NCBI GenBank assembly: GCA_004194705.1
Contig: SADC01000193.1
Coordinates: 186,001-250,000 of the forward strand
From: Ditylenchus dipsaci
Lineage: Eukaryota > Nematoda > Chromadorea > Rhabditida > Anguinidae
Length of the DNA stretch: 64,000 nt
Reading direction: 5' to 3'
The position numbers were made by a program, and so were the translations under genes. Under the pieces are notes generated by a model. That model saw only the letters and a list, made by a program, of their open reading frames with translations. It searched no databases and was not told the DNA's origin. Position 1 is the first letter of the stretch; the number at the start of each line of letters is the position of its first letter. Shown piece after piece: positions 20,411 through 35,400 of this stretch.

Positions 20411-23400
20411 TCATAGGAATGTGCCGTAAATTTGAGAAGTGCCCATTCTTGGATAAGCTTGGTACCTATCGATGCTAGAGCTGAATGTCAGCATAGGTTG
20501 ACAAAATACTCACCATTTTTTCTCGCGCCTCACAAACTGGTTGATGCAGCCATAGCAGAATACATAGCCGGAAACCGATAAGGCAGTATCATTTTCTCTC
20601 AATCTATAACATAGCGGACACTTTCCAACATCCATTTGCAGAACATAGCTTTCAGGCACTGCCTTAAAATAATAAAATGAGTTGAAACACTATTTAACAG
20701 TAGTCCTGCCTTATATGGATGTTGAGGAGCCACCTGCTGGCCGGCTGCTCTGCTCATGCGTCCATCCATGGTAAATAGTTGTTTGGCCAAACCTTCGTTC
20801 GTGTAGAAGTACTCCAGGAACTGGCAGAAGAACAACCCATAAGAGAAAGTCGGCCAAGAACAGATGGAGTGGACAGCACTATGCGCCACAATTTAGCTAA
20901 TAGCCTGAAATTGATTGTTTTATTACTGATTTGAATATTTTAAAATCTACCCAGCCTTTTTCAAGTGCAGAGGAACAGCTTCAAAGGCTTGAATATCATC
21001 AGGAGTCAGTCGCTCTAGCCTAACACCAGCCATATACAGCCAGGGCGAGGGAATGGGACTGTAAGAAAAGGTGTAAGTCACCTGGAACAGCAGCCCGATG
21101 ACCATCAGTATTGTTTTGACATGTGGATAAATTTGCAGGAAAAGATGGGAAAGCCAGGTTCTCTGTAAAATTTTAAAAAAGCCACATGAAAACTCATATA
21201 CAATAAAAGTTTAGCTTACGCTTTGAGCAGAGGAGTTGGCAAGCTTTTCTCTGAATTTATCCAACTTTTCTGATAGATATGGTAACAACACCTAAAAATT
21301 GGGTGCTACCCAGGTTATTAATTAGAAGTTATAATAAAGTACTGTTTCGAAAAAGCCAAAGTTTATAAAAAAATGGTTTCGCCAAAAACAGGTTTAGAAA
21401 AAGAGAATGTTTGATAACAACCTGTTTGATAAACATACATCTGGAACAGGAACTTGTCTATAACAGCTTTTCACCTCTACAACTACTCCTGACCTACAGA
21501 ACCATCATTTTTTAACCACAAGACGGTCAGAAGCTGTTATAAACAAGTTCCTGTTCTAGATGTATGTTTACCAAACAGGTTGTTTTCAAACGGTAAAACC
21601 GCAGTTGGATACAAATTATGATTGGATACCGCAGTTGGATACATTTGCAGTTGGATACCGCAGTTGGATACATTTTTAAATCTACTCGAATTCATCCAGT
21701 TAAAACTAGAGACAGAAAGTGGGGACCAAGCAAGATTCCAAGACAAGATTTTTAGCTGAAATTTTGACCAGACCAAGAGCAAGATTTTTGAAAACGGCCA
21801 ATCAAGATCTTGGCCAAGATCTTGGCCAAAAACCAAGATTTATACAGGCAACTGTCGATTTAACGAACCCTTGGGGACCGACAAAAATGTTTGTTAAACG
21901 AGAGTTTTGTTTAATCAAAAGCAAATTTTAGTCATTTATTTAATCACTAGCAGAATAGGCGTTGAAAAAAGTTCCTTAAATTAAGAGTTTTGTTAATTCG
22001 AGGGTTTTTTAAATCGACAGTTGACTGTTTAGACAATTTTGACAGTGTTTAACAGGTGACAATTTTCATAGCAAAACTTGTGATTAGTGTTTTATAATTT
22101 TTACGCACTATGTTTACCTGTTCTTGATTTTGTGCTTTTATATTGTTTGACGTGTGTTTTATCAGAGATGCAAGTTTGACATTTTCGGGACGACGCGGGA
22201 CGAAATTTGAATATTTATTTTCCAGACGGGACCCGGGACAGAACATGGGTTGTCGGTTGTTTTGTAAATTTTGCATACAAGATTGACCATAAAACCAAGA
22301 CCAAGATTTCTAGAAATGACCAGCAAGATCCCAAGACACGATTTTCATTCAAAATTAGGGCAAGACAAGACAAAATCTTGGCCAAGATCTTGTCTTGTTT
22401 CTGTCTCTAGTTAAAACATTAGCTTAACCAAAACCAGCTTAACACAAGTTAGTGCTCTAAACGCGGTTCGATAATATCAAAATAGTGATTTTACTAACCG
22501 GATTCCCGTACCGAGTTGGGAAAGAACCTTAACTACCTGAAGGTACCCTAACTACCATGTAAATATCTCAGCTGATGCTGGCTGCAAGCAAGAATTTTTG
22601 TAATTAAGCAGCTTCAAAATTCATAGTTACCGTAGCATAACGACAACGCATAATTCAGGTTTTCTTATAATCAGTAGTGAGGTAGAATTAGTAGTGAGGA
22701 ACTTTACGTAAGGGTAAGGTTTAAAGGGCCAAACGTCCCTTTTAATAGGAGGGCTAAATGTTTTGCTTCATGTAGAGGGGCCGAACGTCCCTTTTTCATA
22801 GGAGGCGGCCAAACGATGGAGGTGGCTAAATCACAAATAAAACCTGTTAGCCCGGAGCTTTGAGTGATAAATTCAGCATTTTTGAAATCAGTGCCCAAAT
22901 GAGATTTGCCCAAACGAATAGGAATTTATTGTCTCTTTCCTTGTTTTTTACGTTTAAATCAATTGTTTCTTTGAAATTATACTTTTTTAGCTTTGAATGA
23001 TTAAGTGACAAATTCAAAAATGTATCCAACTGCGGTATCCAACTACAACTGTATCCAACTGCGGTATCCAACTGCAAATGTATCCAACTGCGGTATCCAA
23101 TCACAATTTGTATCCAATCCAAGGGCAGTCTTTTCAAACATGCTATTTTTCTAAACCTGTTTTGGCGAAACCATTTTTATAAACTTTGACTTTTTCGAAA
23201 CAGTACTTTATTATAACTTCTAATTAATAAACCTGGGTAGCGCCAAAAATTGCGTACAGTCAACTCCCGATTTAGTGTACACCCTGGGGACCGGCTCCAG
23301 GTGTACACTAAATCGAATGTACACTAAATCGAGGGTCATTTTAGTCATTTTGATTAACCGCCAGACAAAATGGTTTAATCCAGGTGTACACTAAACCGAG

Positions 23401-26400
23401 GTGTACACTAAATCCGGTTACACTAAATCGGGAGTTGACTGTATTATTAGTCTTGTAACCATTCTTCATAAGAAATCGAAGTATAGTCGAACATCAATAA
23501 CCCGGCACTTTTATTATCCAGCACTTCAATAATGTCGCACCTTGGTCCAACTGAATTTGATTGACCAGAAAAGAAACAAACGCCCGGCAGATAGATAACC
23601 CGGCTCTTTAAGGACTGTCACTAGGGGTGCCGGGTTATCGAGGTTTGACTGTAAAAAAGTGTTTTCCAGGTAAGCACCAGGGAACTGCAAGAGATCCTAA
23701 ATAGGACTATTCTTAGGACTATGTGGTCCTAAAATAGTCCTAAGATAGGACTATTTTAGAAAGGTCCTAAAATAAGACTACCGTATTTACTGTATTAACT
23801 CCCTAGCCTCTAATAACTCCCCACCCTCTAATAAGTCCCACCCTACGGACCTTATATCTCAGCCTAGAGCAAACATTTCGCAAATCTGTTTTTTGCGTTT
23901 TCTTAGTTGCCACGAGTTTACCTGATTCCACTTTTTAAATTTTGGTTGAGCACCCAAAATTATCAAAATCGAAATATTTTTTTCCTATTTTAAAGGTTGA
24001 AAAATAACTCCCCATGGAGACTTAATACAGTAAATACGGTATTTCAAAAATAGTTCTAAAATAGGACTATTTTGAAAATAGTTTAGTTTCGTGAATTTAG
24101 TTTCGTGAAAACCGGAACCTGAACCGGAATTTTAGTTTCGTGAAAACCGGAACCGGAATTACATACTTTTTCCCGATCGGAACCGGAGCCCAAAAATAGG
24201 CCGGAATTCTGGTAAACCGTAATTCCGGCCAACTCTAGTCCAGAGGTATGGTTAGTACCCGTTTTCTTCTAAACAAAAGAGCTTTTTTGAAAATTGTGTA
24301 GGTGGCCAAAATGAAAATGAAAATGAAAATGAAAATGAAAAATGAAAATTTTTTTAAATGAAAATGAGAATGAAAAATGAAAATCGAATGAAAATTTTCA
24401 TTTTCATTTTCATTTTCCATGATGAAAATGAAAATGAAAATTTTCATTTTCATCAAATGAAAAATGAGAATTTTCAGTGAAAAATGAAATTTTCAGTGAA
24501 AATTTTCATTTCATTCTGCTAACTGTACATTTTCATTTCATCAGTGTATTATTTTCGTTTCCTTTTTTTCCTTCTCAAATCTAATGCTGTGGATAATACC
24601 TCTGTCCGGGATAACATCTCAGGCAATTTTTTGTATTACCGAGTAGCGTCAAATTTTCTTTAATATGATAAAAAAAGATTATGACCAGAATATGACCGAA
24701 AAAAGATTATGACCGGTAATTAACCCAACTCTAGTTCTAATTATAAATGCCGGTTTTCACTATTATTTTAAGTTCTACAGTTGAGGAAAAAAATCAGCGC
24801 AAAAAGCTACCAAGAAGAATAGAGAACGTAGTCGTTGTCGGAACGTGGTAAATGGTTTGCCAGATCCTCCATGAAGCACTCGTTTCATGCCGTAGAAATT
24901 TTCGGAGAAAGAGCCAGCTAAAATTTTTCACTAAAAAATAATTTTTTTAACTAAATGAAAGGTGTGTAGGTTCTTTCCTCCTTTGCCGATTTTTTTCAAA
25001 TCACGCCTTTTTCAATATAAGTTTTTCGGAATGTTCGAGACACACATTTGAGCCATCCCAACATGCATCGACTTACCCTGTGCTTAGGGCTTCGCCAGGA
25101 ATGAAAAAATTGAATAAATGTATTGAAACTGTCTAAAAAAACTAAAACTCTAACAAGCGGAAATTCAAAGGGTACCCTCATGTATGGCAAAAAAGATAAA
25201 CCTAAATTTGTTTCATATTCATACAAAGCTATTTCATAGCTTCTTTTTGAAGGTCAGTTGAAATTCGGGTACTTTTATAGTTCCTCCCCCCCCATACTCG
25301 GATTTTTTGAAAAGTGACCTTAAATCACCTCCCGAGCTCATTTTTTCTGCTCAACACGATAAGAGAAGCATTTCTGAACACTTTCTGATTAAAAAATTTT
25401 GAACTTTGCCAAAAAAAATTGCCTCCCGTCTCTCAGGGATACCGTATTCCCTCTAATAAAAGACCCGGGGCTTCTATTTCATGGATGCCTCCAGGGGCTT
25501 ATATTAGAGGGGGGGGTCTTTTATTTTTTGAACTCGCCGCGCCGAAGGCGCGGAAAAATTTTGAGTCATAATTTTTTTACGCCATCCTCTGACCGCTTCT
25601 AATCTAACAGCGTTTAAATATCAAAAGCACTTTTTTATATTCATAGTTTACCCACTGTTTCTCTCGGAGGCGTTCTACCTAAATTTATTTTGGACGTATT
25701 GGAATTTCGCAGCAGATTATCTTAATTTTTCAGCAAATTTTGTTTCACCTTTTCTATTAGTTTACATATACTTTTTCTGAAAGTATTAACGGCTAAACTG
25801 CAGTATATGTCATAGCTCAGAAATGGCCAGAAACATCTTTTTTCAAAGTTTTAGCACCTAAAACGTGCTTAAAACAGGTTTTTAGGGCGCGGACAGATAT
25901 TTCCGACGAAAAACTTTTCCGGTTGCAGTTAACATTGACCACCCCGCCCCCCCCCACGGGAGTGATCGGAAGGAGGAGATAACCTCATATTCGCCTCATA
26001 ATCGGGGTCGAGAAACACGAATATGAGGTTATCTTTTCCATCCGATCATTCCCGTGGGGGGATTGTAAACTAAAGCCACTTTTCCGACCAGTTTTCACTA
26101 GGGTTGGTTGATTGGTAATTACCCGGGTAATACCTGGGTAATTACCCGGGTAATTACCTGGGTAATTACCCGGGTAATTACCTGGAAAAATACTTTTCCG
26201 GCCTTATTTCTCCGTAATTACTTGGGTAATTACCCACAAACACCCGGGTAATTAACCGGAGAAATACTTTTTCCGGAGAATTACCCAACCCTAGTTTTCA
26301 CCAGTATACCCACCCTATTGTACATATGCAAGATAATTGTGCCACTCTTATCGTATCGGCACTTATGTACCTGTCCCCCAAGCTAATTCAACCAAAAAAG

Positions 26401-29400
26401 GGTACCTAAATGTGCTAAAAACCCCCAAAAGATGCAATTTGAACATAGTTTTGTTGACTGGGGCCTACCGCATAAAGAAACTCTGGTATGCATACATTTT
26501 TATGCATCCAGAGTATCTTTCGAGTTATTTGTGTCTAAGGTATGTGGGTGTGCGCATCTCAACCAAAAGCCACCGAGCCCCTGCAGGGGCGCAGGGTGCT
26601 TGGTGGCTTAGAAATGCGCGCACTCACTTACCTTAGACATAATTCCGAGATAGACTCTTGATTGGAAATGCAGATAGAGACTCTTTTTGCCTGGTTCCAG
26701 TGACCAAAACGAAGTAGAATACTCTTATATAGGTTTAATTAGCTTGGGGACCAAGGCATTTGGTTTACCTGTGGTAACCAATTTTTATTTTGAAAACCTT
26801 TTTTAGTAAGGAAAAACATTAGTAAACAACCTTTATATCGTTTAGAACCATTCTTGAACCGTAACTGTAAAGCACATGTAGTCATATATACCAGGATACC
26901 CCGCTGTGGTTCGAAAAAGATTCTAAAAAAACTGGTCGGAAATATCCGTCCACGCCCTAAAAACGTGTTGTAAGCACGTTTCAGGTGCTAAAACTTTGAA
27001 AAAAGATGTTGCTGGCCATTTCTGAGCTATGACATATACTGCAGTCCTGCCGTATTAACACCATTGTGTAGCTAAAGTGTCATTCAGAGTAATAACTTCG
27101 CAGAATGTCTGAGAATAGCCTCTGGATGGCCAAGGCCAAACCACAGGGAGATCAAGCGAAAATTGTGTTTCTCACATTATATATCAAACCAATTCCTATA
27201 AAAAATTGAGTCGTTCTGCGTTTACAGAATTTCGGAATTTGTCCTAGACAAAACGTAATGGCCTATTAAAAGTGTTCGAATTTCTCGACTCACCGTGTAC
27301 TTTTCGAAAAAAGGTTAGAAAATCAAAAAGAAAAAAGCGAGACAAAAATTTGCTGCGAAATTAAGATAATTTTCTGCGAAATATCTTTATGCCTTCTTTT
27401 TATCTGACCTCTGCTGCGAACTTATTTTCTTGTTCCTCGAACGTAAACCGACGTCACTTTACACCTTTTTAAAACAACAAAATACCCGCTAAAATAGTAC
27501 TCGATCTAGTTTTTGCTTTGAAATTCACTCATTCACAAGTAATCCAGCGATCCACTTCGAAAGATGCTCTTGGCAAATACTTATGTATGTATAAAGACAT
27601 TCTTCGTATCTTTTACCACGTTCAGCAACACATATTATCGAAAAAAAAAATGATTCTGGGGTTTATATAAAAAAGGGGGCTTATATTTTTAGGATACTCA
27701 CTAGAGGGGGGGCTTTTATATTTTGGATGACCTCCAGAGGGGGCTTGTATTAGGGGGGGGGGTGGGCTTATAATAGGAGGGAGGCTTCTATTAAAAGAAA
27801 TACGGTAAATGGTCTATTTCGGGGGTACGCGACGTTTCGTCGTAAAACCGTTTCATCGCAAAGCCGTTTTGTCGTAAGCCGTTTTGTCGTAAGCCGTTTC
27901 TTCGTAAGCCGTTTCGTAGTGAGGGACGTTTCGTCGCAAAAATTATTAGCATTAGGAAACAACTTGATGCTTATGTGTGAATAATTTTATGGGGTTTTAG
28001 TCACTTGAGCTGCACATATAAACTATTAAGATCATTTTTTATCAAGATTCTCATTGAAATTTGTATCCACATTTTTCACATGTACCAACATAACCAATTG
28101 GTCGTTTACTTGGATCGAATTTTTTTACGTTTTTTGGGTTTTTAAACCTGTTTTCTGGATTTTCTAACTCGTTCATGCTGAAGATGGTTTGATGATAGTA
28201 TAATAAGGTTTTGTAGGGTGAGTATTGAGAGATAATTGATTTCACCAAAACTCGATTTTACCAAAACTAAAAAATACCGACTAAACGTCATTTTACCACT
28301 ATCAAACCATCTTCAGCACGCCCGAAGCAGTCCAGAAAACAGGTTTTGGAGCCCGAAAAAGTAAAAAGAATTTTTGATCCAAGTGGACGATTACTTGGTT
28401 TTAGTAGTCTGATGTGCGGCTAAAATAATCAATTACTTACGGCTAAATTATTTTTTTTTTGTGATTTTTTAAGCTTAAATCTAGGCAAGTTTAGGCCAGC
28501 GTATGTTAAAATGGAATTAAACATGAGTAAAGGATATGTTTGAGCCAGTCCTAACATACGTTAACCTACCCTTGCCTAAGCCTTAAAAATCCTTAAAAGG
28601 CCTAAAAACAACAGGAGGGACCAGGGCAAACCCTCCCCCCGCCCCCTCCCCCATGGTAGAATAGAGCCAAAGCTAGATATTAACTGTTAGTCTAGAAGAA
28701 AATAATGTCTACTACCACGAAACCAATTTTACGACGAAACGTCCCTTACGACGAAACGGCTTACGACGAAACGCCTAACGACGAAACGGCTTACGACGAA
28801 ACGGCTTTGCGACGAAACGTCCGTGTCCCCTCTTTCGGGTATTTTAGGGTCATTTTGGGTGATTTATCACATTTTTCTTGCTGGAGCTGGGCAAAAAGAC
28901 TCTCTAAATGCATTTTTGATCAAGAGTCTTGCTCGGAATTATGTCTAACGTAAGTCTGTGCGCGCATCTCTAACCAACCAAGCCCCTGCGCCCCGAAGGG
29001 GCGCAGGGGCTTGGTTGCTTGGGGTTGAGATGCGCACACACACATACCTGAGACACAAATCACTCGAAAGTGACACTGGATGCATGAAAAAACATGCATA
29101 CCAGAGTTTATTTATGCGGTAGGCCCCAGAAAGTGAAAATCTGTTCAAAATCTATCATTTTTACCTTCATTTGACTTAAAAAAGGACAAAAATTGGTGAA
29201 AAATACCCTAAAAAGACCATATTTGCCTGAATGGCGGGAGGCAATTTTTTTTTGACAAACTTTCAATTTTTTTATTCAGAAAGTATTAAGAAATGCTTCT
29301 TGTTCTTGTTGTGCAGGAAAAATGAGTTCGGGAGGTGATTTTGGGTCACTTTTCGAAAAATTTGAGGATGGAGGGGGGGGGGAACTATAAAAGTGCCGAA

Positions 29401-32400
29401 ATTCGATCCTCACCTTAATACATTCTCAAAAAGTGGGTTAAAGGGGCATGGTCACCGGTTACAAATTTTCCACGCCAATTCAAAAAATTTTCCCGAATCA
29501 ATGAATTTCTGCACGAATTTTTCGGCGCTACCCAGGTTCTTAAATTAGAAGTTATAATAAAGTACTGTTTCGAAAAAGTCAAAGTTTATAAAAAATGGTT
29601 TCGCCAAAAACAAGTTTAAAGAAAGACTGTTTCCGAAAAGAATGTGTTTGAGCAATATACATTTCAGAAACACACATTTGACAAAGAAAGTGCTTCAGAA
29701 AAATTACCGACCTTTCTAAAATATCGATTTGTTGTTATTTTGTGACGGTTCATAATTTTAGATAGCCATGGATGGTATTAGGGTTACAAGGTGGATAGAC
29801 GCCTTACAGGCGCCTTTAATGAATTCCTTCCGTGCGTTGATCATTTAAGTAGCAGATGCCACTGGCATTTCCCAACCCAAAATAAGTGTCTTTCATGAAA
29901 ATGTGAAACGAAAAAACAAAACGATTTTACTCAAAAAAAATCCAAAAAATACTGCCTGAAAAATATTTTGAGTCCGATCTCGTGCTCAACACGAAAAACT
30001 ACCCTAGGAGTTTCCTACGGGATGTAATGAAAATATTCGAACTAATACTTGAACGCAAGAAAAACTACAGTTCTCGTGTCGAGACAAATTCCATTTTGGA
30101 ATTTGAAAGTAGAAGGAATCCTGGTAAAATGAAAGTTTTTTAGAAAAAATGGCATTCATAAAAATAGCGAGATGCCCCTCTTAAAACGCGAACTTTTTAA
30201 CTTTCTTTTTTAAGCAATAGCTGACATCTCGATGAACACTAAAGACTCGGCCGCGAAAGTGATTTCGCCCTTTATGACCCGTTTTTGACCTTCGAAGTGA
30301 AGAAAACTCTAAAAAGAGGGAGTTTTAACACTTAATTTTTAACTGCAAGGAGCAATAACTCAAAAATTTTCACAGCAATGTTAAAATATAAATTTCAAAG
30401 GTCCTCCGCCGTTAAAAGGGCTTCCGAATGAGTACAAACTCGCTTAATAAAATAGTTTCCAGAAAAAAGACACACAAAAGTGTTACGGACCCAACCACCC
30501 CCCCCCCTCCCAAATACTATACAGTCGAGTCTCGATTTAACGATCACCTTCGATTTAACGATCACTTGGATCGGTCCCTTCAATAATAAATTCCGTCAAA
30601 TTAGCCCTCGATTCAACGATCACTCTCGATTTAACGATCACCTGGGTCGGTCCCAGGGTGATCGTTAAATCGAGACTCGACTGTATAGAGATGTGTAATT
30701 AGTGCGTCGCAATGATTTGCGTCGCAATGCCATGTGCATCGGTAATTAGTGTGTCAGCAAGGGCCTAGCTAAGCAGTAGGTCTTTCAGTCCCCAATTATT
30801 TGGTCCCTCGTCATTCGGTCCCCTGGTCATTTTGGAATGGAATTGGGTTTGCTGGATATCCACCTGGATGGCCTGAAAAATCAAAATTTAGTTCAAATTC
30901 ATAACAAACCCTCTTTATGACTTAAAATCGTGTAAGGAGTGTTGTTTGTTGGTATCGAAATTGAGTTTTGCCCTAAGCGGAGCCAAAAACCTTGAGTAAT
31001 TATTCCTCGGCTAGGTAGATATCTACCTGGCTTCAAATAAAAATTAGCCAAATCGAAAACTAACCACTTTTTTCATCGTAAAATTGCCTGGCGAAACCGG
31101 TTTATAAACCAAAATTATAATTTTACCTATCTGGGCCCCGAAATCTGTAGTGGGTACCAGTTGATCAAGTGGATATCCACCTAAATGGCCTGAAATAAGA
31201 TAAAAATCCCTAAGAGAATCTCAATACCCTTTTCTATAATTCAACATCAGTTTTACTGAATAATCCACGCACCAATTAAACCAAGTGGTCGTCCACTTGG
31301 ATCAAATTTTCTTTACGTTTTTGGGTTCCAAAACTTATTTTCTGCACTAATCAAAGCGTTCTAAAGATAGTTTGACAGTAGTAAAATTACGATTTGATGT
31401 TATTTTTACAGTTTTCGTAAATATTGCAAACGTAATTTTAGTACTGTCGAACAATCTTTAGAATGCTTGAATTAAAGCAGAAAACAAGTTTTAGAACCCA
31501 AAAACGTAAAAAAAATCGAACCAAGTGAACGACCACTTGGATTAGTTGGTCCATGGGACACCCAGATGATCCAGCTACGACGCAATACATCTTATACTTA
31601 AACTGGTAATGGCCTTCAACGCAAAACATTGAAATCTTTGTGCAATGACAAAATATTTTAATATTGCCGCACGAATTACAGACGCACTCATTAGGACGCA
31701 GACAACAGGTTTTGGAACCCGAAAAAGTAGAAAAAATTACTCTAAGTCCGCCTTTCACTCTCACTCACACATTGTGGACATATTTTGGAGTGGGCTTGTC
31801 TTGGACATGAAGCGACCAATCCCTTTGCCGGGTACTATAACCTATTTTTTTAGTACTATAACCTATTTGTCGAATATGATCTTTCTTTAAACCTGTTTTT
31901 GGCCAAACCATTTTTTTATAAACTTTGACTTTTTTTGAAACAGTACTTTATTACAGTCGAACTCCGATATAAGGCCACCCTGGGGACCGGCCGAAGGTGG
32001 CCTTATATCGGGGTGGCTTTATATCGGGGGTGAACTTTGACTAATTTCTTTCTTTGCTGGCCAAAAAATTGGTCTCGAGGTGGCCTTATAGCGGGGTGGC
32101 CTTATATCGGGGTGGCCTTATATCGGAGTTCGACTGTAAAACTTCTAATTTAAGAACCTGGGTAGCGCCAATTTTTCAACTTGGTTTTTAACAAAACTAT
32201 GCCTGAAATTAAATTCTAGGCCTTGTTTTGTTAGAAAGCAAACCAAAAAATCTGTAGAGAAATTCAACCCTAGTCTAGAATATCCAAGGACCATGCTCTT
32301 TGCGCGCAGCGACATGCGCAAAATTTGAATTGGCGGGGGACACTTCTCTTTCGTCTCAAACTTTACTCTTTGGAGTCGTTCGCCATAACAGCAAAGAGTA

Positions 32401-35400
32401 CAGTGCGAGACGAAAGAGAAGTGTCCCCCGCCAATTCAAATTTTGCGTGTGCCGCTGCGCGCAAAGAGCATGGTCCTTTAACTAACAGTATAGGTGGCTC
32501 AGTGGTAAAGCGTTGGTGTACTGTGAAAGTCGCTCATCGGTTCGACTCCGACTGAAAGAAATATTTTTCCTTGACTTCTACTGAAATATGACATTTAAAT
32601 TCTCGTTTGAATTTTTCTGGTACCCGCCTCTCAAAATTTTGCCATCGGCGACGAACATGCCCCTTTAAAGCGGACACGGACAAAATTTGCTCGCTCCAAA
32701 ATTTACTCGGGCCGAAATTTGCTCGCGCCAAAATTTGCTCAGCCATAATTTGCTCGGGCCTAAATTTTTTTCTCATTGTTCCATATTTACCGCCTTAATG
32801 GTCCAGATCTGTCTTACATGGTCTAGATTTAGCCTAAATCGTGCTGAACAATCCACATATAACTTTATCTTGACTGACAAGTGTAGGCTTTGTTTGTTTG
32901 GTCTCGCACTTTGATATGTACCTTGGATAGTTTTTATTTAAAGAGAGAAGATGGATAGAAGAGAAGACTTGAAAGATCACAGCAGCTCTGATGATGTTCG
33001 CGAATTTTCTATTGGTGTTCAGTGGTCCGATCACCTAAAAGGAATTTCTTGACCAGGTGTTTTTCTCCTTATTTTTGTTTTAAGTGACTCAACATAACGA
33101 TTTTAGAACGTTCTAAATTTTGTCACCTCTCAAAAGGCAAGACCAAGGCTGAGTATAATGGGTTCCTTTTTAACAAGCACATGCTGAGCAAGCCAGATCA
33201 GACAAAACACTATTGGCAATGCGAGAAGAACTTGGCAAAAGATGGCGGATGCAAAGCAAGACTTCACACCTATGTTGAGGGGAATCGCTTCATTTAGTTA
33301 TTGGGATGTCCAGGGCAGCCAACTGGTCATAATCATGTAATTAATCCCGCGGCAGTGCCTTTGGTTAAAACAAGCATAAAAAAGCAGTCGAAACACAAGA
33401 TGTATGATTTTAGAGTTTTTGTTGTTTTTAGGAATGCTAGCTGATTGGTTTTAGATGCCCATACAGATCTTCACGCAGCATTTTCAAGGGCTTTCGACGA
33501 TGGTTGCAGCAAATCTAAGCAAAAGTGCTATCAGAAAGCAAGTCAGGAGAGAACGAATCAACAAACAAATTCCATTGATCCAAGCAAAGAGGGTGCAGAA
33601 AGTGTACATTTCGCATGAGTACAAATACTACGATGACGCATAGACTGAATTGTTTCTCTTGGCTGACTCTGGAGAGCACGTGTTGGATCCTGATAGGTAA
33701 TAAGATTCGTGATCTCTTATGTGAAATATAGATAAGCTTTTAATTTCAGAGTTATGATCTTTGGGCGTGCCGCGAACCTCGACTGCGCTAACGAAATGGT
33801 TAATATTTATCTTGATGGGACTTTTTCGATAACTTCAGGTGTGCTGATTCATTTTGATGTGGCTAAATTCTATCGCATAGGTCTATGCGATCCTAGCTGA
33901 GAAGGAAGCTGTAAATGGAGCTGGTGGAAGATATGTTTTCCCGATTGTGTATGCTTTGCTCAAGAACAAGAACCAGGCTACCCATGGTTCGCTTTTTGGG
34001 ATGGTTCGATCTTCAATGCCTCAATTGAACCCGGAATCGATCAATGTGTACTTTCAACAGGTCGTTTTAAAATTCTTTGAGATTCGCTTTTCCTGGTAAT
34101 TTTTTCGCGATCGATTTGTTCTGTTAATTAATTTACTCCCCATAGATGCTGACCTGAATGGTGCTTTTTCCACCTTATGAAAAATTTTAAGAAGCACTGG
34201 GTTAAGCAGGACTGATGGCGCAATACAGGGACCCAGCTTCCGATTTCGCTCTGACTTCCAGAATGATACTGTCTCTTACCTTTGTTCCACCTCTTGACGT
34301 CTACGAGTGTTTTCATGAGCTGCAGGTCTACTTTATGAGTCATCAAGCTTGCCTGGAGTCTGTTTTGAAGTAGTTTTCGTCGAACTATGTCAGTAAGTCA
34401 AACATTATAATACCGTTTTAATTTTTTTTTCACGTCAGTTTCTGTATACAGGTACAGTGATGAGGCCTTCGCCCTTTCCAGTCAGCCTGTGGTCTTGTTA
34501 TGAGCGAACTATTAGAGGGGAAGATAAAACAAACAACTTTGCTGAAGCTGCTCACCGAAGACTCCAAACTATTCTGGACATTCATCACCCGACAATGGGA
34601 CCTTTTGTTGGAGAAATGAAAAAGGCGCAAAAGCTTAGCGATCATACTTATGAGCAGTGCATCCGTGGTCAGCCAGCACTTAAAAAAAGAAGGGTAAACC
34701 AAGAAGTAGACAAGAGGATCCTCGCCCTGGTGGAGCTTTATGGAACAAAAAGTTTGATCGAATACATCTTAGAGGATTCGTTTCTTAGAGGATTAGCTCA
34801 ACTTTATTATGGATCAGTGATGTGTTGAAAATTGTTATAACCTCTCAGTTTTTTTGTTGTTGTTTGTCCAAGATGTACGAATAAAAACTATCGTTGAAGT
34901 TCATTTCAAGAAAGACAACTGTGCTTCCTTCCACCACAAGATTATAAGGTCACCTCTTCGTCTCGGCAAAATTATATATTATCGTTGATTATTACCATTA
35001 TATGTGAATTAAAAACACCACTGTGGACGGTCCGAAACTATCAAAGGTGGAAAAATAACACCCATGTGAATCGTTCGAAACCATTTAAGCTGAATCTAGG
35101 CTATTAAGGATCGATCTGGACCATGGACAGTGAATCTGGAATATTAAGAAAAAATCTAGGCCCGAGCAAATTATGGCCGAGCAAATTTTGGCGCGAACAA
35201 ATTTTGGCCGCGAGCAAATTTTGTCCGCGGTCAAATTTAGGCGCGAGCAAATTTTGGCCGCGAGCAAATTTTGGCCTGAGCAAATTTTGGCCTGAGCAAA
35301 TTTTGGCGCGAGCACATTTTGTCACGTACCGCCTTTAAAGGGGGGGAGCCATTTAGGTTTGAAAAAGTGGCTTCCATGGCGCAGTGCGTAACTGCTCGCG

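Larger units (their letters stand above)
21299..23246. mobile_element. GGCGCTACCCAGGTT element in PEX12 intron 3
   Basis: Inverted arms of about 100 bases, containing AAGTTATAATAAAGTACTG and ATGGTTTCGCCAAAAACAG, at 21299-21400 and 23125-23246. GTATCCAACTGCG arrays sit inside both arms (21597-21672 and 23022-23120). A second copy of this element spans 29518-32173. Confidence 0.7.
25243..29422. mobile_element. Large nested TIR element in PEX12 intron 2
   Basis: Inverted arms of about 180 bases at 25243-25435 and 29231-29422 share GCCTCCCG, GAAAGT, CAACACGA-type words and a C/G run. The space between holds the 25440-27807 element, the CGTTTCGTCG arrays and the GC-rich hairpin at 28905. No transposase seen. 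Confidence 0.6.
29518..32173. mobile_element. GGCGCTACCCAGGTT element, second copy
   Basis: Arms at 29518-29615 and 31885-32173 match those at 21299-23246. The right arm is split by the pogo-like MITE at 31955. The interior includes an unassigned 29.7-30.4 kb stretch, two further MITEs and a cysteine-rich minus-strand open patch (31640-31560) that I cannot assign. Confidence 0.65.

Noticed and set aside
20145..20414. An 89-codon minus-strand frame downstream of PEX12
   Set aside because: It lies past the PEX12 stop at 20411-20413, lacks family features and has no plausible splice link.
31438..31764. Cysteine-rich minus-strand frame resembling a zinc-binding exon
   Set aside because: Both of its ends are GGTCGTCCACTTGG-type repeat arms; the short unique part could not be assigned and does not fit the missing PEX12 exon, which was found at 24811-24917.
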